A stretch of DNA of 64,000 nucleotides. Origin: Thereva unica (taxonomy: Eukaryota; Arthropoda; Insecta; Diptera; Therevidae). Under the pieces are notes generated by a model. That model was not told the origin of the DNA and did no database searches. It saw nothing but the letters and a program-made list of their open reading frames with translations. The position numbers and the translations under genes are program-made. Positions 31,059-43,504 of the stretch are shown piece by piece (positions within the stretch are counted from its first letter, which is position 1; the number at the start of each line of letters is the position of its first letter). Location of the stretch: NCBI GenBank assembly GCA_949987705.1, contig OX465281.1, forward strand, positions 100,525,248-100,589,247, in the 5' to 3' direction.

Positions 31059-31261
31059 GTGTTTCTAAGTGCAGTGCATAGTGTTTAAAAGGAGTCAAGT
31101 GAAATTAAAGTTTATCATTTTATAAGATCTTAGTATAAAACATTAATGTGAACCTTGTGCTCAAGACTTTCTATTATCAAGACAAGGTGTTTCATGTCAA
31201 GCAATCAAACTCAAGAGAATATTTTCAAACTGTTTACTCGAGTGTTTTTAAGTTGCGTTTA

Positions 31262-32450
31262 TTATTATTATTTTTTCGAGGCAAGTCCCTCACTTATAGC
31301 AAGGTCTTACCCACCAAGCTATTTTTATTTCGAGCCTGGTCTTAAAATTTATAATTTTCTTGAGGCAAGCCCCTCACCCATAGCAAGAGGCTATTTTTAC
31401 ATGAGCCTAGTTTTTTTTTACATTTTATTATTGAAATGTTTCTTGAGTTTAGTTTCAAAAATTAATTTAATTTTCTCGAGGCAAGCCCCTCACCCATAGC
31501 AGGGTCTTACAAACCAAGCTATTTTTATTTGAACCTAGTTCTTGCATTTTATTACCGAACATTCGAGCCTAGTCCTCAAATATATTATTTTCCCGAGGCA
31601 CAGCCCTCACTTCAATCAATTGTAAGGTTTTCATACCGAACAATTATTCAAGCTTAGTTCTCAAATATATTAATTTCCCGAGGCACAGCCCTCACTTCAA
31701 TCAATTGTACGGTTCTAACACCGAACAATTATTCGAGCCTAGTCCTCATCTATATTATTCTCCCGAAGCAAAGCCCCTCTTTTCAATCAATTGCAAAGTT
31801 CCAAGTCCCTCACTCATAGCAAGGTCTTACACACCAAGCAAATTTACATGAGCCTAGTCCTCAACTATAATATTTTCCGAGGATAGTCCCTCATTTGAGA
31901 TCAATCAATTGGAAGGTTTTCATACCAACCCAATTTATTACAGTCTCGAGGCAAGTCCCTCACCTGTTGCAAGGTCTTAAGCACCAAGCAAATTTACATG
32001 AGCCTAGTCCTCAACTATAGTATTTTCCGAGGATAGTCCCTCATTTGAGATCAAATAAATTGGAAGGTTTTCATACCAACCCAATTTATTACACTCTCGA
32101 GGCAAGTCCCTCACCTGTTGCAAGGTCTTAAGCACCAAGCTACATTTACATGAGCCTAGTCCTCAACTATAGTATTTTCCGAGGAAAGTCCCTCATTTGA
32201 GATCAAATAAATTGGAAGGTTTTCATACCAACCTAATTTATTACACTCTCGAGGCAAGTCCCTCACCTGTTGCAAGGTCTTAAGCACCAAGCTAAATTTA
32301 CATGAGCCTAGTCTCAATTATACCATTCTCCGAGGCAAGTCCCTCATTTGTAATCAAATCAATTGGAAGGTTTTCATACCAACCTAATTTATTACACTCT
32401 CGAGGCGAGTTCTCATCAATATCAACTTCTTCCACATCAAGTGTTTATAA
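31262..32450 (+). repeat. 151-bp tandem repeats inside the LTR element
   Basis: Units beginning CTCGAGGCAAGTCCCTCA start at 31945, 32096, 32248 and 32399, spaced 151-152 bp. Upstream are shorter and more degenerate units (GAGGCAAGCCCCTCACCC). The array fills the place of the untranslated leader and gag start. It has no coding sense. Confidence 0.9.
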
Positions 32451-32499
32451 GAGTTTAGTTCTTACATATATGCCCATCTATTGGATCAAATTCCAAATT

Positions 32500-32860
32500 T
32501 CTCACCCATTCTCTTACACCGCAGCGACTACTTGTCCGTGTTGTAAAAATCTCATACATTGTCAACATGTTCTAAATTTTCAAATCTCTCCCATCAACAA
32601 AAGTATGGCATTGTAAAGTCAAACCAATTGTGTTTTAACTGTCTTTCAAAGTCCCACTCCACTTTAAATTGCTCCAGTAAGTTTAGATGCAGAAAATGCG
32701 GTAAAACTCATCATACTTTACTACACAAAAATTCTTTACAAAGTTCAACTCCCAAAAAGGTATCAACCATACTTAAATGGATCGCACTCACCACGATCAA
32801 TAGCTCCTGTGTGCACACCTCGTCCCTTGGCATACATTCCCAAGCCACTACCTATTACAG
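32500..32860 (+). pseudogene. BEL gag zinc-knuckle remnant
   Basis: TCPCCKNLIHCQHV and, after a frameshift near 32610, LCFNCLSKSHSTLNC with CRKCGKTHHTLLH reproduce the zinc knuckles of BEL Gag (compare 2659-2850). The protein then fades into stops. It identifies the element as BEL-derived. The pol region that should follow is missing. Confidence 0.75.
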
Positions 32861-32869
32861 ATTTTGAAA

Positions 32870-34795
32870 ATCTTTCCAGGACCATGACGTTCTCGAAAAC
32901 TGTTACATGTAAAAAATCAGCAATAGGATTAATGGCAAAACTAACTTATCAAATAAAATAAATGCAAATTTGAAAATAGATCCCTTGCTATTGATTTACA
33001 GAAACCTTACCTAAATTAAAATTAACTTCATCTCCTAATAATTCTAATGTTTTATTAGCTCCTCTAAGCCAAGTAAGTAACTCATTAAATTCTACAAATA
33101 TGTTACCTACAAAACACAAGGATATTTTAATGTACTCAGCTGCTGTGGAGAAACAGTCAGCAGTTATAACATCACAAGCGTCTCAATGCAAGGAACGATG
33201 TCCAACGTCCACCGCGACACCAGTAGCTCCTAATAAAAATAAACGTAGCATACGAAACCCAAAATCAAATGTTTCTTCGTATTTTATTTATTCTTCAAAA
33301 TAACCCTCATGTGTATAACTTTATTCAACTTAAATACTTCATCAAATAACTATTATCCCTCTCAAACTCAATAATCCTCGATACATTAATACAACCACCC
33401 ACAACTGCGCATTGCGCAATCTCAGGGGATGATTTCATATCCTCCTTTAAAATCAGAAGAACCATAATTAACCTACATAACAACTGGCTATAATTTATGC
33501 CTTGAGATTCAGTGCCCACATAAAAGAATTCAACTTTCTTTACCGTCGTTAACTTTTATGAAACAACGCAATCATATAAATCTGACAAATATAAAATCTG
33601 AAAAAAAAAAAAATTATTCTCTTTTAACATAATTGATAATTTCCACAGGTATCAAATTAATTACATGCCCTGTACATACGGGTTGCACATTCTCAGTCTG
33701 AAAATTGAATTTGAATCCACTTCCTCATACATACAAAACCTAATGTCAGTTAAATGAATTGTATTTAATTTCTTCAGTCCATCCACTCTGCTTCACTTTA
33801 AAATTTAGTTGTACAAATCTCCTTATTAACAGTCTCAATAGTCAATTATCCTTGAACTTGAAATCAAGTAAATTCCTGGTAATAAAATTTTTCTAACAGT
33901 TGAATATTAACAATTCTGTTATCATAAAAGGTTCGCTCTCTCAAATCCCTTTGTTATCAATTAATTATTTGTTCCCGATATCTGTGAACAACTCATACCG
34001 ATCATTGCATTACTATGTACGAAAAGCAAACAAATAATATGGTACAAAGTTCAAAACAGTCAAGTCTTAGGATCATCGTCTCTTACAAAGACGTAACCGA
34101 GATCGATAATGAGATAAAATTAAATTCAGAGAATTACCCTTGAGAGAATTAACATTAATATTTTGGGCCACTCGCTTGGTTTCTCAAGGTCTTAATGAAA
34201 ATTAGATGTACTGCATATTACATCGAAACCAATTATTACATGGAGATGATAAAATGTCAATTTCATGCGTATCCTAATGAAGATACATTTCTAGCTGGAT
34301 GGATTAACAAAAATATTCATAATTAGTTTGTATTGTTTTGCTTCCCTTTAGCCAATCACATTGATCATTTACCTATTCAATGCTAGAATCATGGTGATTG
34401 TTTATTTGCTACTTAGTTTTGAAACGATGAGGACAATTATGCAGAAACACAAACATTTTCGTTTAAATATTTGTTATAAACATCCCGACGTAAAATGGGT
34501 CTTCATTTTAGTAATGGAGACACTATTAAACTCAAGGTGTTGCAAAATGGATTAGTAAAAGTTACTCGATCGAAGTTATGGTTTATTTATTTATTGCTTC
34601 TCTATTCCCTCTTCTCTTATTTTATTTATTTTTTTTCTCAATTCATCAAGGTCGACTTGGGCTAATAAACGTTACTGAGTCTACCGCCATTGTTTCAGTT
34701 CATCTATTGTTTCTCCCCTTCCTCTTCTCCCATTTAGTTTCAACACCTCAAGGTGATTTGTTAATTTACTGTTTTGAAACATATCAAAATGTTTC
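32870..34795. other. Degenerate interior of the LTR element
   Basis: About 1.9 kb without recognisable protease, RT or integrase on either strand. AT-rich, many stops. Confidence 0.5.
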
Positions 34796-34809
34796 AACGG
34801 GGGGGAGTA
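34796..34809 (+). other. Polypurine tract
   Basis: A run CAACGGGGGGGAGTA ends directly at the right LTR start (34810), as expected for plus-strand priming. Confidence 0.75.
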
Positions 34810-36567
34810 TGTTCAAATACTTTCACAGCGAGGAATTTTTCTTGGTTATCCTTTGAATTTTGTCGGATTAAAATCCAATCACCGAATCACCTTTAGGGCA
34901 TTTAATTTTTTATTATTACAGATGAATAACGTTAACTGATGGAGAACAGGTTTAATTACACACTTTCGGAACCACTGGATAAGGAAGCTTGGTCATTTGG
35001 CTACTAATGGACATCCATCAAAACATAAACATCATCATATTTGGCCAAGATCGCCAGATTAACCATCATCATATTACATCAACATTAAAATAATTTAAGT
35101 TTATTATAATTAATTTTGAACTTACGATATTCATTCAAAATTTACTCTGGTAACCCCATCACCTCAATACATGCGTACGTATAAAATCGCATTCCCACTT
35201 TTATTATCGAAGCAAAGATCACTGCAAACGTTACGGTTTTCTTTTGTATCCCCACTTGAACTTGAAATTCAAGCAAACGATTAAATATTGTTGCGAACGA
35301 AACGCTCGCTCTCTCTGCACCGGAGCTTCACCGAGGTAAGTTGATCCTGGACTTGTTCCTTTTTTCCTCCTTATTCTTTTTTTTCCCCATTTCTAACTTT
35401 CCTCTGTTGTTGGGTTTCGACCAACAACAGATTTATTAATTTTTCTTGTTGTTGGGATTAGACCATCAACAAGGTTTACTAACCTTTTCCTGTTTTTGGG
35501 TTTCGACCATTAACAGGTTTACTAATTTTCCTTGTTGTTGGGATTCGACCATCAACAAGGTTTACTAACCTTTTTCTGTTTTTGGGTTTCGACCATTAAC
35601 AGATTTACTAATTTTCCTTGTTGTTGGGATTCGACCATCAACAAGGCTTATTAATTTCGTTTGTTTTGGGTTTCGACCATAACAAACTACTAACCTTTCT
35701 TTGTTGTTGGGATTCGACCATCAACAAAGATATTAATCTTTACTGTGTTGTTGGGATTCGACCATCAACACAGTACTTCCTTTCCTTGTTGTTTTCATAC
35801 AACAGTAATTTCCTTTTTTGTCATACAAGTTCAAGGTCAACTCTAAAAAACAGGTGAGTACCTCATTTTATATGCTGATAAAATTCTATATATATATTTT
35901 TTCTTTTCTCTTTTATTTCTTTTGTGATTCGGTGATTGATTTTATTATTTCTTCGGAATTTTAAACTTCGCGATTTAGTGAACAACGTTGTAGAGGTGAT
36001 TTTTGCAATTCGATAATTAATTCATAGCTTACATCGTTGACGAGGTGATGAGATTGAATTTATAGTTTGCAACATTGTCGAGGGTGATCCAAATAAATTT
36101 TGAGTGAGTCTTCACTTGAATTAATACTTTGTTAAACTTATGAATTGTCAAAAATTTTATCCCTTTTGTGTCTTGAAGTTATTAAGAAATTGAATTATAT
36201 TTTCCAACATTGTTGAGGGTGAATTAAGTAAACTTTGATCAAATCGTCATTTGACTAAATAATTTGACAAATCTCTAATTTATCAGAAGTTTTGTCCTTT
36301 ATTGAAATTTGAATTAATAAACTTACTAACTAAACTAATTAACTAAAACTAAATAACTAAATTTGAACTAATTTATATGAACTTGAATTTTATTGAATTA
36401 CTGATATTTGAATTATCATGAATAAATTTGAACTGTTATAACTGAATCCTACTTCTTCTTCTTTTTATTTGGTTTTTTGTTTCTTTACCTTTTTTACACA
36501 GGTGTACTGCAGTTAGAAGCGTCAGAGAAATTCCGCTATTCGTTTAAAGTTTTTGTATAAAAAAACA
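34810..36567 (+). repeat. Right 1758-bp LTR
   Basis: Same length and nearly the same sequence as 29281-31038. It includes the nine-hairpin array at 35404-35774. It is followed by the second GAGAC duplication. Confidence 0.95.
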
Positions 36568-36572
36568 GAGAC

Positions 36573-38870
36573 TTCCGAGTCAAAACATTTTCTTCAGAAT
36601 ATAGCTTACAATGCTTGCTTTCAAATGGCATCTTTCGGAGCAACATCTGAAAGTAATAGTGAACATCACTTCAGTCCTGTGCTTTCGATTAAAGGACAAG
36701 TTTATCATAAAGTAGGATCATTGTTACCACCGCCAACTGAATCTCATAAATTTTTGCAAGTATATTTTATTGGAGACGAACGGAAAGAAGTCGACCAACG
36801 TTGTGCAAACGGTAATGGATTGCGGCGAGAAATCATCGAAGACCTCCAAAGGATTCTGCACAAGTACAATCAGCTGATCAAACTTTTCAAAACAGCTCTT
36901 CAACGGATGATAACTGACGAATATAAAATTGTCATTCGACCGGACAAACGACCAGTTGGAGAACATGAGCGTCGTTTCAATGCACCTCAAGTTAATGAAA
37001 TCGCTGTTGTGATCGTGGACAAAGAGTGCACAAATCGTGATATAATTATTCAACAGTGAGAAACTGAAGCGTATCTCAGAAGCACATCGATCGTATGATG
37101 CGCTTCAATATCCGTTGATTTTCATACGAGGGGAAGACGGATATCACTTCAATCTAAAACATGTGGACCCAATTACAGGCAAAGACACGAATAAAAAAGT
37201 GACTTCAATGGAGGTTTACGCGTATCGGATAATGATAAGAAAAAATGAAGAATACAATCATATTCTAAATTCACGTCATCTATTTCAACAATTTTTGGTT
37301 GATATGTACGCAAAAATTGAAGCAGAACGAATGTTATACTTCAGGCTGAACCAAAAAAAATTGCGTTCAGAAGAATATATTCATCTGAAAGACGCGATCA
37401 TGAATGACGGCAACGTTAGTGACATAGGAAAACTGGTTATTCTACCATCATCTTTCATCGGAAGTCCAAGAGACATGCATGAATACACACAAGACGCCAT
37501 GACGTATGTTAGAAAATACGGTCGTCCTGATCTTTTCATAACTTTCACTTGCAACCCATCATGGCTGGATATCACAGATTACCTGGAATACGGACAAGCT
37601 TCCGCAGATCGTCGGATTTGATAGCGCGAGTTTCCCGACAGAAGCAAATAAAATTCATAGAAGTCATAAAAAAACATATTATTTTTGGCAAAGTCAAAGT
37701 TGGATGTACACAATTAAATGGCAGAAGCGAGGATTACCGCATTCACATAATTCAATTTGGTTGTGTTAAAAAAATCCAACCTGATTAAATTGTTGACATA
37801 ATTCGAGCTGAGATTCCAGATCCAAAAGAAAATCCTGATTTGCACAAAATATTATTTTAAAACATGATTCATGGTCCATGTGGGAGCCCTAATCCTAACT
37901 CGCCATGTATGAGCGAAGGTAAATGTACGAAGAAATATCCGAGGGCATTCCTATGTAAATGAAACTCAAACAAGAGAAGATGGATATCCTATGTACAAGC
38001 GACGATTACCGGAAAATGGTGGTTTTACTACTAAAATTAAAATACGAGGTAATCAAGAGATAGAAGTGGATAACAGCTGGGTCGTTCCATACAATCCACT
38101 TCTTTTACACATGTTTCAAGGTCACATAAATACAAAGTACTGCCATTCTGTGAAATCAATCAAATATGTGTGCAAATACATTAACAAAGGAAGTGATATG
38201 GCTGTCTTCGCAATTTCCGGTGATCAAAATCAGCAAGATGAAATCGTTCAATTTCAAATGGGCAGATACATTAATAGTAATTAATGAAGCGGCTTGGCGA
38301 ATATTCGGTTTTCCAATCCACGACCTAGAACCAGCAGTTATTCATTTGGCAGTGCATTTAGAAAATGGACAAGGAGTTTATTTCACAGAGAAGACTGCCA
38401 GGCAAGTTGGCAGCGAACCACCAGTGGAGACTACATTGACTGCATTTTTTAAACTCTGTCAAAGTGATGATCAATTTGCAAAAACCTTGCTGTTCGCGGA
38501 TGTTCCAACTTATTATACGTGGGACCCAAACAAACGGATTTTTCAAAGAAGAAAGCAAGGAGAACCACTTGAAGGTTACGAAGGAATATTCAAAAGTAAC
38601 GCACTGGGGCGAATCTACAGGGTACATCAAAAAAATAGCGAGTGTTTTTATTTACGAATGATGCTACAGGTAATTCGTGGACCGCAGTGTTTCAAAGATT
38701 TGAAAACAGTCAATGGATTTGTGTGTGATTCATTCAAAGAAGCATGTCAGCGCTTAGGATTATTAGAAAATGATAACCATTGGGAGTTAACTCTGCAAGA
38801 AGCTACCTCTTCAGCTACTGCTCATCAAGTAAGAGATTTATTCGCGTCTAGAGATTTATTCAAGTCTAGA
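36573..38870 (+). pseudogene. Helitron Rep domain, degraded
   Basis: The Helitron gene resumes with HFLQNIAYNACFQMASFGA. It continues through the Helitron-like N domain (FIRGEDGYHFNL, YAYRIMIRKNEEYN, GSPRDMHEYTQDAM), GRPDLFITFTCNPSW and the HUH region, which reads WQKRGLPHSH (about 37703-37757) in a shifted frame. Later come YKRRLPENGG, VVPYNPLLLHMF, KYVCKYINKG and CQRLGLLENDNHWE. Rep proteins nick and join single strands during rolling-circle transposition. Frameshifts near 37060, 37550-37700, 37800-37990 and 38277 make this copy inactive. Confidence 0.85.
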
Positions 38871-39887
38871 CTTGAAAGTTTTGAGAAAAATTGATAATTC
38901 ATTAGAGTTTGAAGTTTTTCACAAACCAACGAACACAATGAGAATAATTCCAAATGAATCATTTTGTCCAATTCAACACAAATACGCTGCTTTTCATTCT
39001 ATGATCCACAGACTTTGTAAATTTCCACTCTCAGTGAAAGCGTACATGAAAGAATTAAAATACATAAGAGAAATTGCTATTAAAAATGGTTACCATCCGA
39101 ATATTGTTGATAAAATAGTTGAGAAACACTCGAAAAAAGTGAAAAGGTCCAATTTAAGTACCTTTTTCACACAAACTACCCAACAAACATCTGTGCATAA
39201 ACGTGTTTCCATGAACTATGTTCCAGAAATCACCAAAAATCTGGAAAAAACTTTTAAACGCTTTGATATGGAAGTTGTTTACAAAAGCGTTAACAAATTA
39301 GGTGATTTACTCGGTTCAACAAAAGACAGAGATGACAAACTGAAAAAATCGGGTATATATTCGATTAAGTGCGGTGAAGCTGATTGTGATGGAGTTTATT
39401 ACGGACAAACAAAAAGAGCAGTACAAAAAAGATTCAAAGAACATATCTCGTACATTAAAAACAATGAACCAAAAATCAGCGTTTGCTAAACACATTCTTG
39501 ATACAGATCACAATTACAACTCTGAATGTGTAAACCTATTAAAAGAAGTACGAGATGCAAATAGACTCGACGCATACGAAAGTTACTACATTCAATCAAA
39601 TAATAATGCTTTGAATTTGGATAATGGTAACATTGAATCTGTGCTGTTCGCTCGTTATTATTTGTTACTGTGTGTCTAAATATGTATACGGTTGCTGTCA
39701 TGCAGAGGATACTTTACTGCTTAGTCGTGATGCTGATGATGAACTGAATGCAGTTCGAAATGCATACAACAAAATAAAAAGGTAATTAGTTAACTTTTTA
39801 TGCCGCGAGTAGAATCGTAAAGGTTTTATTGCTTTAATTGTTTTCGGTTGGTTAAAACTAAAATAATTAAACGTGTTAAAGTGAATT
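38870..39887 (+). pseudogene. Penelope-like element fragment, copy 1
   Basis: The end of a Penelope reverse transcriptase (FEVFHKPTNTMRIIPNES, HKYAAFHSMIHRL) is followed by its GIY-YIG endonuclease (SGIYSIKCGEADCDGVYYG, then QKRFKEHI). A 1-base frameshift near 39480 separates the last part, DANRLDAYESYYIQ. The 3' UTR shares ATGCCGCGAGTAGAATCGT with the second copy at 43505-44183. The fragment is 5'-truncated. It lies where the Walker A part of the Helitron helicase should be, so insertion was accompanied by loss of host sequence. Confidence 0.85.
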
Positions 39888-40942
39888 TTTGTGGATTCTA
39901 CGTTGTTCAACCAAAAAACGGTGCATTAATACTGTTTTCTGACACAGTTTATTGGCATTTACGAAGTCACCCATGTTTGAAACCATCTGTACTTTGGCCC
40001 CGAGTAAAAAAATTGCAATTAAAAACAAATATGAGAATTAAACTTAGCAACGATGAAGAAGGCAAACTCTTTGCCGAAAAACTACCAAAACTACAGATTG
40101 GTGAAGGTACTCATCCAATCGACCCAGCGAGTGGGCAAATCGAACTTGAAGAAGATTTTTGTCACATCATTAATAATAAGGAAGAATTGATACATTTACC
40201 CAAATATTGTTGTAAACTACCAAAATCCAGATTGGTTCTTCGAAAGAGCTATATTAGCAGTGAAAAATGATATAGTAGACGGAATTATTTGGAAATACAG
40301 GACAAAATTCCTGGTGAGGCAAGGATTTACACATCGATCGATTCAATGGTTGATCCAGATTAAAGTGTCAACTTTCCTACTGAGTATTTGAATGCATTGA
40401 AAGTGGCAGGAATGCCATTACATAATTTAAAATTAAAAGTAGGATCGCCGATAATTTTGTTGAGAAATCTAGATTCACCAAAATTATGTAATGGCACACG
40501 AATGACGATTAAACGATTGTCCAATAATATTTTCGAGGCACAAATCATGATAGGGAAATATAAAGACAGTACAGTGTTTATTCCCAGAATTCCTCCGATA
40601 TCTACAGATTTACCATTTCAGTTTAAGAGATTGCAGTTTCCAGTGAAATTAGCATACAGTATCACTGTATATAAAGCACAAGGACAAACTTTGAAGCATT
40701 GTGGTCTTAATTTGAAAGAACCATGCTTTTCTCGTGGTCAGTTATATGTAGTTTGCTCAAGAGTAGGAAGCCCGAATTTGTTTATTTATTCGCCGAATAA
40801 AAGAATGAAAAATATAGTTTACAAGCAAAGCAAGTGTAAGTTCTTTTTGTATGTATCGGATTCGAATTTTGTATCAAAAATAAAACAACAGTATGAAAAA
40901 AATATGATGTGTTGTTTATTTTCATTTTTTAAAAAAACCTAA
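39888..40942 (+). pseudogene. Helitron helicase, C-terminal half
   Basis: After the Penelope fragment the Helitron helicase resumes with LKPSVLWPRVKKL, TNMRIKLSND and IELEEDFCHI. After a break near 40270-40390 it continues as LKVGSPIILLRNLD, NGTRMTIKRL, LAYSITVYKAQGQTL and QLYVVCSRVGSP, the conserved Pif1/RecD-type C-terminus. The ATP-binding Walker A and B motifs are not present. No endonuclease follows, so it is a Helitron-1 type and distinct from the Helentron pieces at 12-19 kb. Confidence 0.85.
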
Positions 40943-40984
40943 ACTGTGACAAACCACTATCTCCACACCCGGAGTGTAGGCTCT

Positions 40985-41162
40985 AGCTTGGCCCCTCGCG
41001 GAGCGCGGGCCCAGCCAGTAAAAATATAAAACAAATGAAAAAATAAAAACAATAAAATAGAATTAAAAATAAATTATGTAGTTCATGTTCATTTTGTAAA
41101 AAACCGTACGCTGTTACAAAACCACTCCCATCCGCGAAGCGCGGGCCCTCAGCTTATACTAG
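40985..41162 (+). terminator. Helitron 3' end with two GC hairpins
   Basis: Two related segments carry CGCGGAGCGCGGGCCC (about 40998) and CGCGAAGCGCGGGCCC (about 41132), short hairpins typical of Helitron 3' ends. The second is followed by CTTATACTAG. The doubled end may reflect two tandem termini. Confidence 0.6.
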
Positions 41163-41576
41163 CTATGTATATATATAAAAAATATTAAAAAAATGAAATA
41201 TAAAAGAAATTAAAACAAAATCAAATTATATATAAAAAAAGAAAGAAATTAATGGTAAATTCGAAAAAAAGCAGTAAAGAAAAGCAAATAAATTATAAAA
41301 AAAAAGATAAAAGAATCAATTCTACTCTACTGTGCACGCTCAGCTCCACGACGACAGCAGGCAGTATTCCATGGAGAATTTAAGTACATGGCGAAGCGCC
41401 GGCAATATCATTTAAATCCAGGGCAGAGGTTATTCGGCGTGGCTGCTGGTTTCGATCTAGCTGGACATAAACATGTTACGTGTCGTTTGGTATATATCAT
41501 TGTTTTTGGACGTCAGACTCAGTCACTCGAACAAGACTATCAGAAGCGAATCCTAAGTTGAGTTTCTTCAGCGTTA
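41163..41576. other. No gene recognised
   Basis: A/T-rich sequence followed by unassigned unique-looking DNA. Confidence 0.45.
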
Positions 41577-42262
41577 AGCTGGTGACATATCGAAACGTAC
41601 ATGCGTTGCATTCGTTGACAGATAATATAGAAGTGTGTGTATTCAAATGCGAGCTGACGGAATATTCCGTAATGGAAGGCGAACAGCTATATGCAATAGT
41701 TCTTCAAATGACGATGTCTGGCTATCAGAGAGAGAATGCAACATCTTTATACGCTTTTGCGCATACAACTAAACAGCTAAACTTTTATGAGTCTATATGG
41801 GAATAAACTTAATGTATTGGTGCATATTTGCTCGTTTGTTTTGATTTATGAAAGAAAACAGCTGATTCAATTTTCTTTCCTTTTCTGTTCTGCATACTTT
41901 ATCGTAAAGAGAGAATCTGGCTTTGTCTCGCTGAATTCATGAAGTATGCGTTGAGTTTTGCTCAGCAGTGATGTTTATATATGCACGCACACAACTAACG
42001 GGGGGAAAACTTTGTATGAAGATGAAGGACTTGTTATTACTAGACTTTGGGCATGCCACGCAAAGGTCGGGCTACTTACAACTTTTTCTGCATTGCCACA
42101 TTCGAGATAGCACACAAACACATGAACACGTTAGGTAGATTTTCGGGTTATGTGTGAAAGCCGGCAGGGAACGCAACCATGTAATTACGTGTCAGTGGAA
42201 ATTCGACGGATATCATGGAACCTCTGAATGCAATCCATGTACGCTTGTATATGTCACCAGCT
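41577..42262. mobile_element. 686-bp MITE with AGCTGGTGACATAT ends
   Basis: AGCTGGTGACATAT (41577) is inverted at 42262, and TTA is duplicated on both sides (41574-41576, 42263-42265). A second family member lies at 58035-58348. The 3-bp duplication fits a Harbinger-like mechanism. No coding content. Confidence 0.85.
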
Positions 42263-42269
42263 TTAGTGT

Positions 42270-43188
42270 TCAATGCTGACGGCTTTTTCTCAAAAACTCC
42301 AGCTGTTCATTGGCAGACGGGAATTTAACCACAAGTAATGAGCTTACTACTTTATTGCCTGTCCCAGACTGCAACGAGGTACCATTTCTCTGTTGTGGAC
42401 GTAAGGCATGTACATAGGGCGAAAGGTCATGGCCAATAGTGGAGGCAACAGCGCTCAGAATCTGCTTGGGATTTTCGCCATCGCACGAGGGGATACCCCG
42501 AACGGCTAAAGCTGGAAATACATAATTGCGTTGCATTGCATTACTTGATTGGATTTCACTGTAATGCGTTACATTATATGGATTGACACATTAATGCGTT
42601 GCGTGGTGGCACTTAAATGTGTTTTGAAATTTGAATTCATGGTGAATTTGTGTTGAATCCCTCATCAAAATCCATTTTTAATATATTACGGAGTTAATCC
42701 GAGCTAATATTTTGCAGATAAAAACAAGACCAATTTGGTAGAGTATGAATGCGTTGTATGCGTAAAAGTTGAAAGTTAAACAAATGTTGCATTGCATTGC
42801 GATGCATTGAAGGTGGTGCCGCATTAATAGGTCTGCCATCATTGAAATATTCAGTGTAAACTTGACCTGTCAACGCATTCATGCAACGCAATGCAATTAT
42901 GTACTTCCAGCTTAAGTCTTGGAGCCTAGACTGGCGACGAAAATCCTCTGGTTCATTCGATACTGTGGCTAGGTCATGTTGCACAGTCTCGACCTCATCT
43001 CGCAGTTTAACAAGTTGATTGTTAACAGTATTGCATATCTCGTCCATTTGCGTAGACAGTCGAGACTCAAGCTGTTTGATTTTCTCTTCGAAAGCAGCAA
43101 ACTGCTCACCAAGCCGGCGATTGAAGCTTGACTCAAACAGTTTGATTTTCTCTTCGAAGACAGCGAACTGCTTGAAGCTTGACATCAT
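42270..43188 (-). pseudogene. LINE ORF1-like coiled-coil/RRM protein, split by a MITE
   Basis: The minus strand starts MMSSFKQFAVFEEKIKLFES with heptad-like repeats (EEKIKQLESRL, LRDEVETVQ). The frame is cut at about 42913 by a MITE and resumes at 42509 with AVRGIPSCDGENPKQ and LLVVKFPSANEQLEFL, an RRM-like region. Coiled coil followed by RRM is the usual layout of LINE ORF1 RNA-binding proteins. A matching ORF2 was not found next to it. Confidence 0.65.
42510..42912. mobile_element. 403-bp MITE with AGCTGGAA ends
   Basis: AGCTGGAAATACATAATTGC (42510) and, on the minus strand, AGCTGGAAGTACATAATTGC (42912) are inverted. TAA is duplicated (42507-42509, 42913-42915). The interior repeats GCATTGCATT-type motifs. 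It is inserted in the LINE ORF1-like gene. It shares the AGCTGG tip with the MITE at 41577. Confidence 0.85.
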
Positions 43189-43504
43189 CCTTTTTTCCAG
43201 CAGCTCAAAGCTATGATCGGGGGCAGCTACAGATGTGGGGCTGGGCGTTCAGCCGCTGCTGCTGGTGTCATTACGCCTGCTACTCTCAGGAGTATTGCTC
43301 CTAACAGGATTGCTGTCAGCAATTCCTCTAGAAGTGGATCGAGTTTGATGAGATTTCGATTTTAAAGAATACCGGAGCGCACTAACACAATATATTCACG
43401 GCTTCAGGATAATATATTATTAGACGAATAACGAGAAAACAATTTCAAACAAATTTAAATTGGAGCTTCGCAATAATATAAAAATGGATTCACTTTAACA
43501 CTTT

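Larger units (their letters stand above)
29281..36567 (+). mobile_element. Young non-autonomous BEL-like LTR element
   Basis: Direct repeats of 1758 bp (29281-31038 and 34810-36567) differ at about one base (a C/A in CTAAATACTTTG). GAGAC is duplicated at 29276-29280 and 36568-36572. A BEL-type primer site and a purine tract are present. The 3.8-kb interior holds tandem repeats and a gag zinc-knuckle remnant, but no protease, RT or integrase. The element must depend on another for mobility, yet inserted recently. It interrupts the Helitron gene. Confidence 0.9.
27551..41162 (+). mobile_element. Helitron interrupted by an LTR element and Penelope
   Basis: The element begins TCAATAGGTATATATTATAA at 27551, after an A. 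Next come a long leader, a promoter, a 5' UTR intron and a broken Rep/helicase gene without the Helentron endonuclease. It ends near 41162 with CTAG after a CGCGAAGCGCG hairpin. Two later insertions split it: an LTR element (29281-36567) and a Penelope fragment (about 38870-39887). The 3' boundary is less certain because two similar hairpin ends occur (about 41000 and 41140) and the next base is not T. Confidence 0.75.

Noticed and set aside
31945..32450. CRISPR-like array
   Set aside because: The 151-bp units are contiguous tandem repeats without short repeat/spacer structure, and the context is an animal LTR element.
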